NCBI RefSeq assembly: GCF_022810405.1
Contig: NZ_JALGQE010000025.1
Span: 1 to 51,110, forward strand
Length of the DNA stretch: 51,110 nucleotides
From: Rhodococcus sp. ARC_M5
GTDB lineage: Bacteria; Actinomycetota; Actinomycetes; Mycobacteriales; Mycobacteriaceae
Reading direction: 5' to 3'
The translations under genes were made by a program, and so were the position numbers. The notes under the pieces were generated by a model that saw only the letters and a program-made list of their open reading frames with translations, searched no databases and was not told the DNA's origin. Of the stretch, positions 34,683 to 43,734 are shown one piece after another. The first letter of the stretch is position 1, and each line of letters starts with the position of its first letter.

Positions 34683-35264
34683 ATGGCAAAGCCCGAAAAG
34701 GTCTCAGCAGTATCGGAGATCACCGAACAGTTCAAGGGTTCGACGGCTGCCGTCGTCACGGAATACCGTGGCCTGTCGGTGTCCGGTCTGACTCAGCTCC
34801 GGCGTGCGCTCGGCGAAGGTGCCACGTACTCCGTCGCCAAGAACACCCTGGTCAAGCGCGCAGCGGCCGAGGCAGGTATTACCGGCCTCGACGAGTTGTT
34901 CGTCGGACCGACCGCCATTGCATTCATCAAGGGCGAGCCGGTCGACGCAGCGAAGGCCATCAAGGCCTTCGCGAAGGACAACAAGGCCTTGATCGTCAAG
35001 GGCGGCTACATGGACGGCGCAACGCTGTCCGTGGAAGAGATCAACAAGATCGCAGACCTCGAGTCGCGCGAAATCCTGTTGGCCAAGCTCGCCGGCGCCA
35101 TGAAGGGCAACTTGTCGAAGGCTGCAGGCCTGTTCAACGCTCCCGCATCGCAGTTCGCGCGTCTGGCGTTCGCGTTGCAGGAGAAGAAGGCTGCCGGCGC
35201 ACCCGCCGCAGCCGAGGCACCTGCAGAAACAGAAGCACCGGCGGAAGCTCCCGCCGAAAGCTGA
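34683..35264 (+). CDS. rplJ: 50S ribosomal protein L10
   Basis: Ribosomal stalk base protein, 193 aa. The conserved start MAKPEKVSAVSEITEQF, the YRGLSVSGLTQLR segment and KNTLVKRA are typical of L10. The C-terminus has an Ala/Glu/Pro-rich tail common in actinobacteria. AGGAGG lies 8-9 bases before ATG 34683. It binds L12 dimers, encoded next, and the L10 leader provides autoregulation. Confidence 0.98.
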   Translation: MAKPEKVSAVSEITEQFKGSTAAVVTEYRGLSVSGLTQLRRALGEGATYSVAKNTLVKRAAAEAGITGLDELFVGPTAIAFIKGEPVDAAKAIKAFAKDNKALIVKGGYMDGATLSVEEINKIADLESREILLAKLAGAMKGNLSKAAGLFNAPASQFARLAFALQEKKAAGAPAAAEAPAETEAPAEAPAES

Positions 35265-35354
35265 TCCGCTGGTATTGGCGTACAGCTCAGCTCCACACCA
35301 TCAACACCATGCCGCGGATCAGCGGTTAGGTACTTACAGGAAGGACCCGCCACC

Positions 35355-35741
35355 ATGGCGAAGCTCAGCACCGAAGAATTGCTCGACCAGTTCAAGGAGC
35401 TCACTCTCCTCGAGCTCAGCGAGTTCGTGAAGGCATTCGAGGAGACCTTCGAGGTCACCGCAGCTGCCCCCGTCGCCGTTGCTGCTGCAGGCGGCGGCGC
35501 AGCCCCCGCCGAGGCTGCTGAAGAGCAGGACGAGTTCGACGTCGTCCTCGAGTCGGCCGGCGACAAGAAGATCCAGGTCATCAAGGTCGTCCGTGAGGTC
35601 GTTTCCGGCCTGGGCCTGAAGGAAGCCAAGGATCTCGTCGAGAGCGCTCCGAAGGCAATTCTGGAGAAGGTTGCCAAGGACGCAGCCGACGCCGCCAAGG
35701 AGAAGCTGGAAGCTGCCGGCGCGAAGATCTCCGTCAAGTAG
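35355..35741 (+). CDS. rplL: 50S ribosomal protein L7/L12
   Basis: Stalk protein of 128 aa: N-terminal dimer domain (MAKLSTEELLDQFKELTLLE), Ala/Gly-rich hinge (about 36-55), and C-terminal factor-binding domain with KKIQVIKVVREVVSGLGLKE. GGAAGGACC stands before the ATG. It recruits translation GTPases to the ribosome. Confidence 0.98.
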   Translation: MAKLSTEELLDQFKELTLLELSEFVKAFEETFEVTAAAPVAVAAAGGGAAPAEAAEEQDEFDVVLESAGDKKIQVIKVVREVVSGLGLKEAKDLVESAPKAILEKVAKDAADAAKEKLEAAGAKISVK

Positions 35742-35787
35742 GACCGCTTCGTTGCAGTCGTGCTTCGTGCTCTGAACGCACGAGCGC

Positions 35788-35826
35788 AAGAAGGGCCGTT
35801 CCCACCTCGGTGGGACGGCCCTTCTT
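35788..35826 (+). terminator. Strong hairpin terminator after rplL
   Basis: AAGAAGGGCCGT and ACGGCCCTTCTT arms, with further pairing of CCCACC to GGTGGG around a TCGG loop; the stem is about 17 bp with one unpaired T. It ends in TTCTTCTG, a short T-rich run. It separates the ribosomal operon from mceG. Confidence 0.88.
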
Positions 35827-36183
35827 CTGTTCTCGGACACCGCACGGGGTGCACCGTTGTGATCGATCACGGACTCCTGCAAATCGCGTGACACCGGCCT
35901 TGTGCCCCTGTTTACTCGGTTTCGCCGAAGTCCAAAGCATTCCGAAGGGTTTCGGCGGTCATTGTTTGTGGCGTGTCACAGCTTTGTGACGCAGGGACTT
36001 GTCACAGTTCTGGCGAGTCGCCGACCGTGTCGCGTGAGATGAGCCACACTGATGCAAGCTCTACAGCCTGACTCGGGGAAGTTCTTACTGGGCGGTAAGC
36101 TCCCGTGTCGGTGCGGACACGTGCATGGGATACAGTGACACAACCCACATCCGGGTCGATGTGTACGAATTGTGGAGGTCAGC
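35827..36183. other. Non-coding region before mceG with two palindromes
   Basis: No gene is supported here. It carries GTGATCGATCAC (35859-35870), a perfect 12-bp palindrome, and GTCACA-N4-TGTGAC (35975-35990), a perfect inverted repeat; a further half-site GTCACAG begins at 36001. A possible -10 box TACAGT lies at 36132-36137. These are probably control sites for the 12-kb mce operon. The spacing differs from the CRP/GlxR consensus (TGTGA-N6-TCACA), so the regulator is uncertain. Confidence 0.45.
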
Positions 36184-37374
36184 GTGGGAGTCGAGGTTTC
36201 GGTCGAGGGATTGACCAAGTCTTTCGGGGTACAGAAGATCTGGCAGGACGTGACGTTGACCCTGCCGAAGGGTGAGGTCAGTGCGCTCCTCGGTCCTTCC
36301 GGTACCGGCAAGTCGGTCTTCCTGAAGTCCTTGATCGGCCTCCTGCGTCCCGAACAGGGCAAGATATTCATCGACGGAACCGACATCCTGCAGTGCTCCT
36401 CCCGTGAGCTCTACGAGATCAGGAAGCTCTTCGGGGTGCTGTTCCAGGACGGCGCACTGTTCGGCTCGATGAACCTCTACGACAATGTCGCGTTCCCGCT
36501 CCGCGAGCACACGAAGAAGTCCGAGTCCGACATCCGCAAGATCGTCATGGAGAAGTTGGAACTGACGGGTCTGCTCGGTGCCGAGGACAAGCTGCCCGGC
36601 GAGATCTCCGGCGGTATGCGTAAGCGCGCCGGTCTCGCCCGCGCTCTGGTTCTCGATCCCGAGATCATCCTGGTCGACGAGCCGGACTCCGGCCTCGATC
36701 CCGTTCGCACTACGTACATCTCGCAGACCCTGATCGACATCAACGCCGAGATCGACGCCACGATCCTGATCGTGTCGCACAACATCAACCTCGCTCGGAC
36801 GGTGCCCGACAACATCGGCATGCTCTTCCGTCGCCAGCTGGTCATGTTCGGCCCCCGCGAGGTGCTCCTGACGAGCGACGAGCCGGTAGTCAAGCAGTTC
36901 CTCAACGGAACGATGATCGGTCCGATCGGCATGTCGGAGGAGAAGGACGAGGCGCAGATGGCGCAGGAGCAGGCCATGGTCGACGCCGGCCACCACGCCG
37001 GCGGCGTCGACGACGTCGAAGGCATCGTGCCGCAGATGAAGGCCACTCCCGGAACTCCGGTGCGCGAAGCCGTCGGGCGTAGGCAGGAGCGCGTCCGCCA
37101 GATCATGCACACCCTGCCGCACAATGCCCAGGTTGCGATCCAGGAAAGCCTCGACACCACCGACCCGGGTCAGCGTTACCCCGCGTATGCAGACCAGCAG
37201 CAGGGTTACGACCAGCAGGGTTACGACCAGCAGGGATACGACCACCAGGGTTACGACCACCAGGGTTACGACCACCAGGGTTACGACCAGCAGAGTTACG
37301 ACCAGCAGAGTTACAGCGGGCAAGGTCATGATCAGCAGGGCTACCAAGCTCCAACACAAGGTCGGGGTCAATAG
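36184..37374 (+). CDS. mceG: Mce transporter ATPase MceG (Mkl) with YDQQG-repeat tail
   Basis: ABC ATPase that powers Mce importers, 396 aa from GTG 36184 (GGAGG six bases upstream; an in-frame GTG at 36172 is less likely). Walker A GPSGTGKS is at 37-44; signature ISGGMRKRAGLARAL and Walker B ILVDEPDSGLD follow. After the ATPase core comes an acidic MlaF/MceG-type C-terminal extension and then, from about residue 338, a tail of tandem Tyr-Asp-Gln/His-Gln-Gly repeats. It is the only Mce ATPase gene in the window and probably serves both loci. It is 5 bases from yrbEA. Confidence 0.93.
   Translation: MGVEVSVEGLTKSFGVQKIWQDVTLTLPKGEVSALLGPSGTGKSVFLKSLIGLLRPEQGKIFIDGTDILQCSSRELYEIRKLFGVLFQDGALFGSMNLYDNVAFPLREHTKKSESDIRKIVMEKLELTGLLGAEDKLPGEISGGMRKRAGLARALVLDPEIILVDEPDSGLDPVRTTYISQTLIDINAEIDATILIVSHNINLARTVPDNIGMLFRRQLVMFGPREVLLTSDEPVVKQFLNGTMIGPIGMSEEKDEAQMAQEQAMVDAGHHAGGVDDVEGIVPQMKATPGTPVREAVGRRQERVRQIMHTLPHNAQVAIQESLDTTDPGQRYPAYADQQQGYDQQGYDQQGYDHQGYDHQGYDHQGYDQQSYDQQSYSGQGHDQQGYQAPTQGRGQ
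37198..37345 (+). repeat. 15-bp tandem repeats encoding the MceG C-terminal YDQQG tail
   Basis: About nine imperfect copies of a 15-base unit (core GGTTACGACCAGCA, with CAC replacing CAG in the middle copies) encode Gly-Tyr-Asp-Gln/His-Gln. Near-identity of the DNA copies implies recent expansion by slippage. The length is likely to differ between strains. Confidence 0.85.
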
Positions 37375-37379
37375 CAGAC

Positions 37380-38174
37380 ATGGGGGGATCGAAGAAGTCC
37401 ACGTTCGCTCCGGCGAGCGCCGCTCTGACACAAGCCGGCAATATCGTCGAACTGTTCGTCGAGGTGGTTCGCAACACCTTCCGTAGGCCGTTCCAGTTCC
37501 GCGAGTTCATCGAGCAGGCCTGGTTCATCGCCAGCGTCACGATTCTGCCGACGGCGCTCGTCGCCATTCCGTTCGGCGCGGTCGTGGCGCTGCAGACCGG
37601 ATCGCTCATCAAGCAGCTCGGTGCCGAGTCGTTCACGGGTGCGGCCAGCGTGCTCGCGGTCATCCAGCAGGGCAGTCCGATCGTGACCGCACTGCTGGTG
37701 GCCGGCGCTGCCGGTTCTGCTGTGACTGCAGACCTCGGCTCGCGCACCATCCGCGAGGAGATCGACGCCATGCGAGTGCTGGGTATCGACCCGGTACATC
37801 GTCTCGTCGTTCCCCGAGTGCTCGCGATGATCCTCGTCGCACTTTTGCTCAACGGCCTGGTCTCGGTCGTCGGCATCGCCGGCGGTTACTTCTTCAACGT
37901 GATCCTTCAGGGCGGCACCCCCGGTGCATATCTGGCGTCGTTCTCGTTTTTGGCCCAGCTGCCGGATCTGTATGTCGCCGAGGCGAAAGCAGCAATCTTC
38001 GGACTCATCGCGGGCATCATCGCCTCCTACAAGGGCCTCAATCCCAACCCCGGACCCAAGGGCGTCGGCGAGGCAGTGAACCAGACGGTTGTCATCACGT
38101 TCCTGCTGCTCTTCTTCGCCAACCTCATCCTGACCCTGGTCTATCTCCAGGTCGTCCCAGCGAAGGGAGCGTAA
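37380..38174 (+). CDS. yrbEA: YrbE/MlaE-family permease, first subunit (mce locus 2)
   Basis: Membrane permease of 264 aa, complete at its N-terminus unlike the locus 1 copy. Motif TIREEIDAMRVLGIDPVHRLVVPRV is at about residues 122-146 and there are several hydrophobic helices. It pairs with yrbEB five bases downstream to form the channel of the second Mce importer, and lies immediately after mceG, its energy-providing partner. Confidence 0.93.
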   Translation: MGGSKKSTFAPASAALTQAGNIVELFVEVVRNTFRRPFQFREFIEQAWFIASVTILPTALVAIPFGAVVALQTGSLIKQLGAESFTGAASVLAVIQQGSPIVTALLVAGAAGSAVTADLGSRTIREEIDAMRVLGIDPVHRLVVPRVLAMILVALLLNGLVSVVGIAGGYFFNVILQGGTPGAYLASFSFLAQLPDLYVAEAKAAIFGLIAGIIASYKGLNPNPGPKGVGEAVNQTVVITFLLLFFANLILTLVYLQVVPAKGA

Positions 38175-38179
38175 CCGCG

Positions 38180-39040
38180 ATGACGATCGCAAGAGGTCGC
38201 GGTGACCGCACGCTGATGCGCGTCAAGCGCGTCGGCAACGCCCCGCTCAACGTGCTCGACCGCGCAGGCGAGCAAATGTCGTTCTACCTGCGGGCCATCG
38301 GGTGGATTCCCAAGACCGCAGTGCATTACAAGAAGGAGGTGCTCCGCCTGCTGGCGGAGGTCACCTTCGGCAGCGGTGCGCTCGCCGTCATCGGTGGGAC
38401 CATCGGCGTGATCGTGATGATGTCCGGCTTCACCGGCATCGTCGTCGGTCTACAGGGCTATGCAGCCCTCGAACAGCTCGGTAGCTCCGTGCTCACCGGA
38501 TTCCTGTCCGCGTACGTCAACACCCGTGAGATCGCGCCGATTGTCGCAGGACTGGCACTCTCGGCCACCGTCGGCTGTGGTTTCACCGCCCAGCTCGGTG
38601 CCATGCGAATCTCCGAGGAGATCGACGCGCTCGAGGTGATGGCCGTACCCAGCGTGCCGTTCCTCGTGACCACCCGCATGATCGCAGGCTTCGTGGCCGT
38701 CATCCCGCTGTACATCGTCGGGCTGTTGGCGTCGTACGTCGCATCCCGAGGGATCAGCACCATTTTCAACGGGCAGTCCACGGGGTCCTACGACCACTAC
38801 TTCAACCTCTTCCTACCTCCGGAAGACGTGTTGTATTCGTTCTTGAAGGTGCTGATATTCGCCTTCGTCCTGATCATGATCCACTGCTATTACGGCTACC
38901 ACGCCTCTGGCGGACCTGCCGGTGTCGGCGTCGCAGTGGGCCGTGCCGTTCGTACCGCGATCGTCACGATCGCCGTACTGGACTTCTTCTTGAGCCTCGC
39001 CATCTGGGGCACGACCACCACAGTGAGGGTTGCGGGATGA
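38180..39040 (+). CDS. yrbEB: YrbE/MlaE-family permease, second subunit (mce locus 2)
   Basis: Permease of 286 aa. The ATPase-contact motif MRISEEIDALEVMAVPSVPFLV lies at about 142-163 and HASGGPAGVGVAVGRA precedes the last helix, as in its locus 1 counterpart. ATG 38180 stands in CGCGATGACG right after the yrbEA stop. The stop overlaps mceA by four bases. Confidence 0.93.
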   Translation: MTIARGRGDRTLMRVKRVGNAPLNVLDRAGEQMSFYLRAIGWIPKTAVHYKKEVLRLLAEVTFGSGALAVIGGTIGVIVMMSGFTGIVVGLQGYAALEQLGSSVLTGFLSAYVNTREIAPIVAGLALSATVGCGFTAQLGAMRISEEIDALEVMAVPSVPFLVTTRMIAGFVAVIPLYIVGLLASYVASRGISTIFNGQSTGSYDHYFNLFLPPEDVLYSFLKVLIFAFVLIMIHCYYGYHASGGPAGVGVAVGRAVRTAIVTIAVLDFFLSLAIWGTTTTVRVAG

Positions 39041-40392
39041 TCGACTCGCCGTCGCGACTGAAGCGAGTACTCCTCGGTTTGGCGTTCTTCCTGGTGCTCA
39101 TCCTGTTCCTGGGGTGGAGCATCACGTCCTACAACAAGACGTTCAAAGATGTGGTGAAAGTCAGCCTCGAAACCGACTCGGTCGGCAACGCGCTGCCGAT
39201 GAACGCGGATGTCAAGGTGCGCGGAATGATCGTCGGCGAGGTGCGCTCGGCGTCCACCGTCGACGGCGTCGTGACCTCGCAGCTCGCCATCGATCCGGAC
39301 AAGGCACCGCTGATTCCGTCGAACGTGACGGCACGGTTGCTTCCCAAGACACTGTTCGGTGAGCGCTACGTCTCGTTGATCGTGCCCGAGAACGATGCGG
39401 CGTCGCCGATCTCCGAGGGCACGGTCCTCAAACAGGACACCAGCGGAAACGCCATCGAGGTCGGGCAGTTGCTCGACGGCTTGCTTCCACTGCTGCAGGC
39501 GATTCCGCCACAGGATCTGGCGAACACCCTCGGGTCGTTGGCGCAGGGCCTCAGCGGGCGCGGTGAGCAACTGGGCCAGACCATCGACAACCTGACGAAC
39601 ATCGTGTCGGGTCTGAACACGGAGTTGCCGAACATCCAGCAGACGTTGGTCGGGCTGGCCGACTTCTCGCAGACCTACGCAGACGCGGCACCGGACTTGG
39701 TCTCGGCGCTGGACAACTTGCGGACGACGGGCAACACCGTGGTCGAGCGGCAGTCCAGCCTCGACACGCTGTACGGCTCCCTGACCTCGGCGTCGTACAC
39801 CACTGCGGACTTTCTACAGACCAACTCCGAGAACCTGATCGGATTGGCCGCGAACTCTCGGGAAGCGCTCGAGCTGCTGGCCGAGTTCTCCCCGACGTTC
39901 GGCTGCACGTTCACTTATTTCGCCGAAGGTGCCAGGCGCGGAAAAGTCGTACTCGGTGAGGGCGACGAGTACCCCGGCATCAACGTCTCCGCACCGTTCG
40001 TCAACCCGAAGGGTCGTTACTTGCCGAACCAGGACGAGCCGCGCTTGTTCGACGATCGCGGAGCCACCTGTTTCGAGCCCGCGGCGCCGGGGGAGTTCTT
40101 CCCGCAGTATCCGGGAGGCTCGATCAACGACGGTTCCTACCAGGTGCCGACCCGGAACCCGGGCCCGCAGGTGATCGAAGGACAGGGACCACCGAAGTCT
40201 GCCCAGAGTTCCATCGTTCCCGCCGTCTCCGCATCCGCGCAGCCGGCGAGCTACGAGGGCTCCGACTTCGAGCGCGACACTCTGGCCGTGATCTACGGAC
40301 AGGCGAGTGGTGTTGCACCGGACAGTATTCCGTCGTGGGCGGCCGCTATCGGCGCACCGGCACTGAGAGGAGTGGAGGTGACCGTGCCATGA
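39037..40392 (+). CDS. mceA: Mce-family protein MceA (mce locus 2)
   Basis: First MCE-domain protein, 451 aa. A membrane anchor (about residues 9-29) precedes the MCE domain (MNADVKVRGMIVGEVRSA; LFGERYVSLIVPE), then helices and a Pro/Gln-rich C-terminal tail of about 90 residues, absent in the shorter MceA of locus 1. It ends ATGA-coupled to mceB. Confidence 0.9.
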   Translation: MIDSPSRLKRVLLGLAFFLVLILFLGWSITSYNKTFKDVVKVSLETDSVGNALPMNADVKVRGMIVGEVRSASTVDGVVTSQLAIDPDKAPLIPSNVTARLLPKTLFGERYVSLIVPENDAASPISEGTVLKQDTSGNAIEVGQLLDGLLPLLQAIPPQDLANTLGSLAQGLSGRGEQLGQTIDNLTNIVSGLNTELPNIQQTLVGLADFSQTYADAAPDLVSALDNLRTTGNTVVERQSSLDTLYGSLTSASYTTADFLQTNSENLIGLAANSREALELLAEFSPTFGCTFTYFAEGARRGKVVLGEGDEYPGINVSAPFVNPKGRYLPNQDEPRLFDDRGATCFEPAAPGEFFPQYPGGSINDGSYQVPTRNPGPQVIEGQGPPKSAQSSIVPAVSASAQPASYEGSDFERDTLAVIYGQASGVAPDSIPSWAAAIGAPALRGVEVTVP

Positions 40393-41456
40393 GAGGCCTT
40401 CTCGCGCCGATCATCAAGTTGGTCGTGTTCGCCGTGATTACGATCATTGCTACGGCCACCCTTGCCTTCACCATCGCCAATTCCAGCGGCGGCGGCGGCA
40501 CCAAGTTCTCGGCTGTGTTCACGGACGTCACGTCTCTCAACGAGGGCGACGAGATTCGTATCGCGGGCGTTCGTGTCGGCCAGGTCGACAAGATCGAGAT
40601 CGCCAACGAGCGCGAAGCCAAGGTGGACTTCACTCTGAGCAGTCGTGATTGGCTCCCGGCCAGTTCGACGGCGACCATCCGATTCCGGAACCTGGTGGGC
40701 CAGCGCTACATCGCCATCGAGCAGGGTTCGGGAGATCAGGGTCGGAAGATCACCGACGGTGCCACCATTCCGTTGGAGCGGACCAAGCCTGCGGTGAACC
40801 TGACCACGCTCTTCGACGGCTTCCGCCCGCTGTTCACCACGCTCAGCTCCGATGACGTCAACAAGCTGTCGTACCAGATCATTCAGGTGTTCCAGGGGGA
40901 GTCGGGCACCATCAACGAACTGGTCACCAATACGGCGACCCTGACCAACACCGTCGCCGACAAGGATCAGGTCATCGGGCAGGTCATCACCAATCTGAAC
41001 AACGTGTTGGAGACGGTGAACCAGAACGACGGGCAGCTCGACAGCCTGATCGTCAACACGCAGCAGCTCGTCTCGGGCCTGTCGGCCGACCGTGGTGTCG
41101 TCGGCTCCGCCGTGACGTCGCTCGCCGGCCTGACCAACGCGACCGCCGACCTGCTCGAGCCGACCAGGCCGTCGATCCAGGGTTCGGTGACTGCGTTGAA
41201 CACGTTGGCCGAGACAGTCAACCGACGAAGCGACGACGTGGACACGGTCCTCGGAATTCTGCCCGTCAAACTCGAGAAGCTCATTCGCACGGCCCAGCAG
41301 GGATCCTGGTTCACCTTCTATCTGTGCGGTATCGACATCGTCGCCGGACCGGGTAGTTCGCCGAATCTGAATCTGCCGACCGGGCTGCCGACCGTCAACC
41401 AGCCGCTGTACACGAACTCCGCAGCGCGTTGCAAAGCTGGGGGGATCAAGCAATGA
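40389..41456 (+). CDS. mceB: Mce-family protein MceB (mce locus 2)
   Basis: MCE-domain protein of 355 aa from ATG 40389, which overlaps the mceA stop; an upstream in-frame start at 40335 would lie inside mceA. Helix at about 8-27, then EGDEIRIAGVRVGQVDKI and LVGQRYIAIEQG, then a long helical region rich in Asn/Gln/Asp. The ending contains FYLCGIDIV and a last Cys, as in other MceB proteins. ATGA overlap with mceC. Confidence 0.9.
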   Translation: MRGLLAPIIKLVVFAVITIIATATLAFTIANSSGGGGTKFSAVFTDVTSLNEGDEIRIAGVRVGQVDKIEIANEREAKVDFTLSSRDWLPASSTATIRFRNLVGQRYIAIEQGSGDQGRKITDGATIPLERTKPAVNLTTLFDGFRPLFTTLSSDDVNKLSYQIIQVFQGESGTINELVTNTATLTNTVADKDQVIGQVITNLNNVLETVNQNDGQLDSLIVNTQQLVSGLSADRGVVGSAVTSLAGLTNATADLLEPTRPSIQGSVTALNTLAETVNRRSDDVDTVLGILPVKLEKLIRTAQQGSWFTFYLCGIDIVAGPGSSPNLNLPTGLPTVNQPLYTNSAARCKAGGIKQ

Positions 41457-42451
41457 AATCTCGTCGTAGTCCGGCCACCATCGGTGCGCTAGGTATCGCA
41501 ATCATCCTGCTCGCCACGATGTCGGTCTTCTTTCTCGACCGGCTCCCGATCATCGGTGCGGGTTCGGTGTACACCGCCGAGTTCAGCGAGGCAGCAGGGC
41601 TCAAGCCGCCCAACGAGGTCCGTATCGCGGGCGTGAAGGTCGGCAAGGTCACCGATGTGCGTCTCGACGGCGACCGGGTGCTCGTGGACTTCACGGTCAA
41701 GGACGCCTGGGTCGGCAACGAGTCGCGAGCGGCCATCGCCATCAAGACTGTGCTGGGGCAGAAATATCTGGCGCTCGACCCGAGCGGTCCGGAGACGTTG
41801 AGCCCCAAGGACCCGATTCCGCTCGAGCGCACCACGTCCCCGTACGACGTGATCGACGCGTTCTCCGCTGCGGCCTCGACCATCAGCGACATCGACACCG
41901 ATCAGCTGGCGACGAGCATGCGGACCCTGTCCGAGGCGTTCTCCGAGACGCCTGCGAACATCCGTGCCTCGCTCGACGGTGTGACTCGGTTATCGCAGAC
42001 CGTGGCCAGCCGTGACGAGGAACTGAAGAAGCTGTTCGAGGCCACCGGCGAGACCTCGAAGGTGCTGGCCGACCGCAACGAGCAGTTCAACCAACTGATC
42101 ACCGACGCGGGCCCGCTTCTCGAAGAGCTCAACAATCGGCAGCAGGCCATCTCGCAGCTGCTCACCGGCACTCAGCGAGTGTCGCAAGAGCTGACCGGCC
42201 TGGTTCGCGACAACGAGGCCACCATCAACCCGATGTTGCAGCAGCTCAACGGCACCATCGAGATCCTGCAGCGCAACAACGACAACCTCGACCGTGCGCT
42301 GAAGCTGTACGAACCGTTCATTCGGCTGTACACGAATCTGACCGGCAACGGCCGGTGGATAGACATCACGCTGGCAAACCTCACACCGCCCGGAGTTCCG
42401 TTGATACCTGGTTACCGCCAGCCCTCGCTCGATACGTTGGCGGGGAACTGA
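41453..42451 (+). CDS. mceC: Mce-family protein MceC (mce locus 2)
   Basis: MCE-domain protein of 332 aa from ATG 41453. Membrane helix about 10-28; MCE segment PPNEVRIAGVKVGKVTDV and LGQKYLALDPSG; then a coiled region (SRDEELKKLFEATGETSKVL). It ends in a single-base overlap with mceD. Confidence 0.9.
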   Translation: MKSRRSPATIGALGIAIILLATMSVFFLDRLPIIGAGSVYTAEFSEAAGLKPPNEVRIAGVKVGKVTDVRLDGDRVLVDFTVKDAWVGNESRAAIAIKTVLGQKYLALDPSGPETLSPKDPIPLERTTSPYDVIDAFSAAASTISDIDTDQLATSMRTLSEAFSETPANIRASLDGVTRLSQTVASRDEELKKLFEATGETSKVLADRNEQFNQLITDAGPLLEELNNRQQAISQLLTGTQRVSQELTGLVRDNEATINPMLQQLNGTIEILQRNNDNLDRALKLYEPFIRLYTNLTGNGRWIDITLANLTPPGVPLIPGYRQPSLDTLAGN

Positions 42452-43734
42452 TGACAGACACGCAAACAGCACCGAGAAGCAAGAACAAGCTCGCGCTGAT
42501 CGCCGTCGTCGTGACCGTGGCGCTCGTCCTCGCGGTCGCCGGCTGGTGGCTGTTCACCAGGGCCGGAACGACCAAGATCACCGCCTACTTCGACAAGTCG
42601 ATCGGCATCTATTCCGGCTCGGAGGTGCGCGTGCTTGGCGTCAAGGTCGGTACGGTCGACTCCGTGACGCCGCAAGGCGAAGACGTGGAGGTCGTCCTCC
42701 GCGTCGACCGTGGGGTCGACATTCCTGTGGACGCAAAGGCCGTGCAGGTCACCCCGTCGCTCGTCGCCGACCGCTACGTCCAGGTTTCACCCGCCTACAC
42801 CGGCGGCGACACCATGGCCGACGGCGCGACGATCGGTCGCGATCGAACCGCAACACCCGTCGAGGTCGACGAGCTGTACAAGTCCATCGACGACCTGTCC
42901 ACCGCCCTCGGTCCGGACGGCGCGAACAAGGACGGCGCTCTCACAGATCTGGTCAACACCGGTGCAGCCAACCTCGACGGCAACGGTGAAGCGTTGGGCA
43001 ACAGCATCACCCAGCTCTCGGCCGCCGGTCGAACGTTGAGTGACTCGCGCACCGACGTGTTCGACACGATCAAGAACCTGCAGACGTTCGTCAGCGCCTT
43101 GGCCGTCAACGATCAGCAGGTACGCAACTTCAACACCCAGTTGGCCGACCTGACCGGTTTCCTGTCGGGGCAGCGAGAGGACCTCGGAGCTGCACTCCAA
43201 CAGCTGTCGGTCTCGCTCGGCGACGTGGCGACGTTCGTCGCGGACAACCGGACCCAACTGACCGATGCCGCGAACGGTCTCACGGTTCCGACGCAGACAC
43301 TCGCCGACAACCGCGAGCAGCTGGTGCAAACGCTCACGTTGCTGCCGCTGGCCATCAGCAACCTGGTAAACGCCTACGACGCCGAGTCGGGAACGCTCGC
43401 CACGCGCGCCAATCTCCAGAACGAGACCCAGGATCCGCTCGGCACCCTGTGTCAGCTCATCGATCTCGGAAAGCTGGTTCCCGGTGATCCGCGCTTCGAA
43501 GCACTCGGTGCGCAGATTCAGCCGATCATCGATCAGTGCTCCAACATCACCACGATGATCCAGGCCCCGATCAAAGACCAGAACCGGATCGTGCTGCCGT
43601 TCGGCGTTCTCACCAACGACATCGAGCAGAACGTGTCCGTGCCGGGCACCGTGCCTGGCGTCGTCTCGCCCAGGCTCGGAAACAGCTCGATGCCCGGACT
43701 GGAGCAGTCGTACATCGGAGGTGGGGGACAGTGA
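42451..43734 (+). CDS. mceD: Mce-family protein MceD (mce locus 2)
   Basis: MCE-domain protein of 427 aa from ATG 42451. Helix about 14-36; MCE segment GSEVRVLGVKVGTVDSV; then a long helical region and a Gly/Pro-rich tail (PGTVPGVVSPRLG, ending GGGGQ). The last codons overlap the GTG of mceE. Confidence 0.9.
   Translation: MTDTQTAPRSKNKLALIAVVVTVALVLAVAGWWLFTRAGTTKITAYFDKSIGIYSGSEVRVLGVKVGTVDSVTPQGEDVEVVLRVDRGVDIPVDAKAVQVTPSLVADRYVQVSPAYTGGDTMADGATIGRDRTATPVEVDELYKSIDDLSTALGPDGANKDGALTDLVNTGAANLDGNGEALGNSITQLSAAGRTLSDSRTDVFDTIKNLQTFVSALAVNDQQVRNFNTQLADLTGFLSGQREDLGAALQQLSVSLGDVATFVADNRTQLTDAANGLTVPTQTLADNREQLVQTLTLLPLAISNLVNAYDAESGTLATRANLQNETQDPLGTLCQLIDLGKLVPGDPRFEALGAQIQPIIDQCSNITTMIQAPIKDQNRIVLPFGVLTNDIEQNVSVPGTVPGVVSPRLGNSSMPGLEQSYIGGGGQ

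Noticed and set aside
35875..37431. Long open frame antisense to mceG
   Set aside because: It is the mirror of a GC-rich gene with third-position bias; its Val/Leu runs come from the YDQQG repeats. MceG on the plus strand has all ABC motifs.
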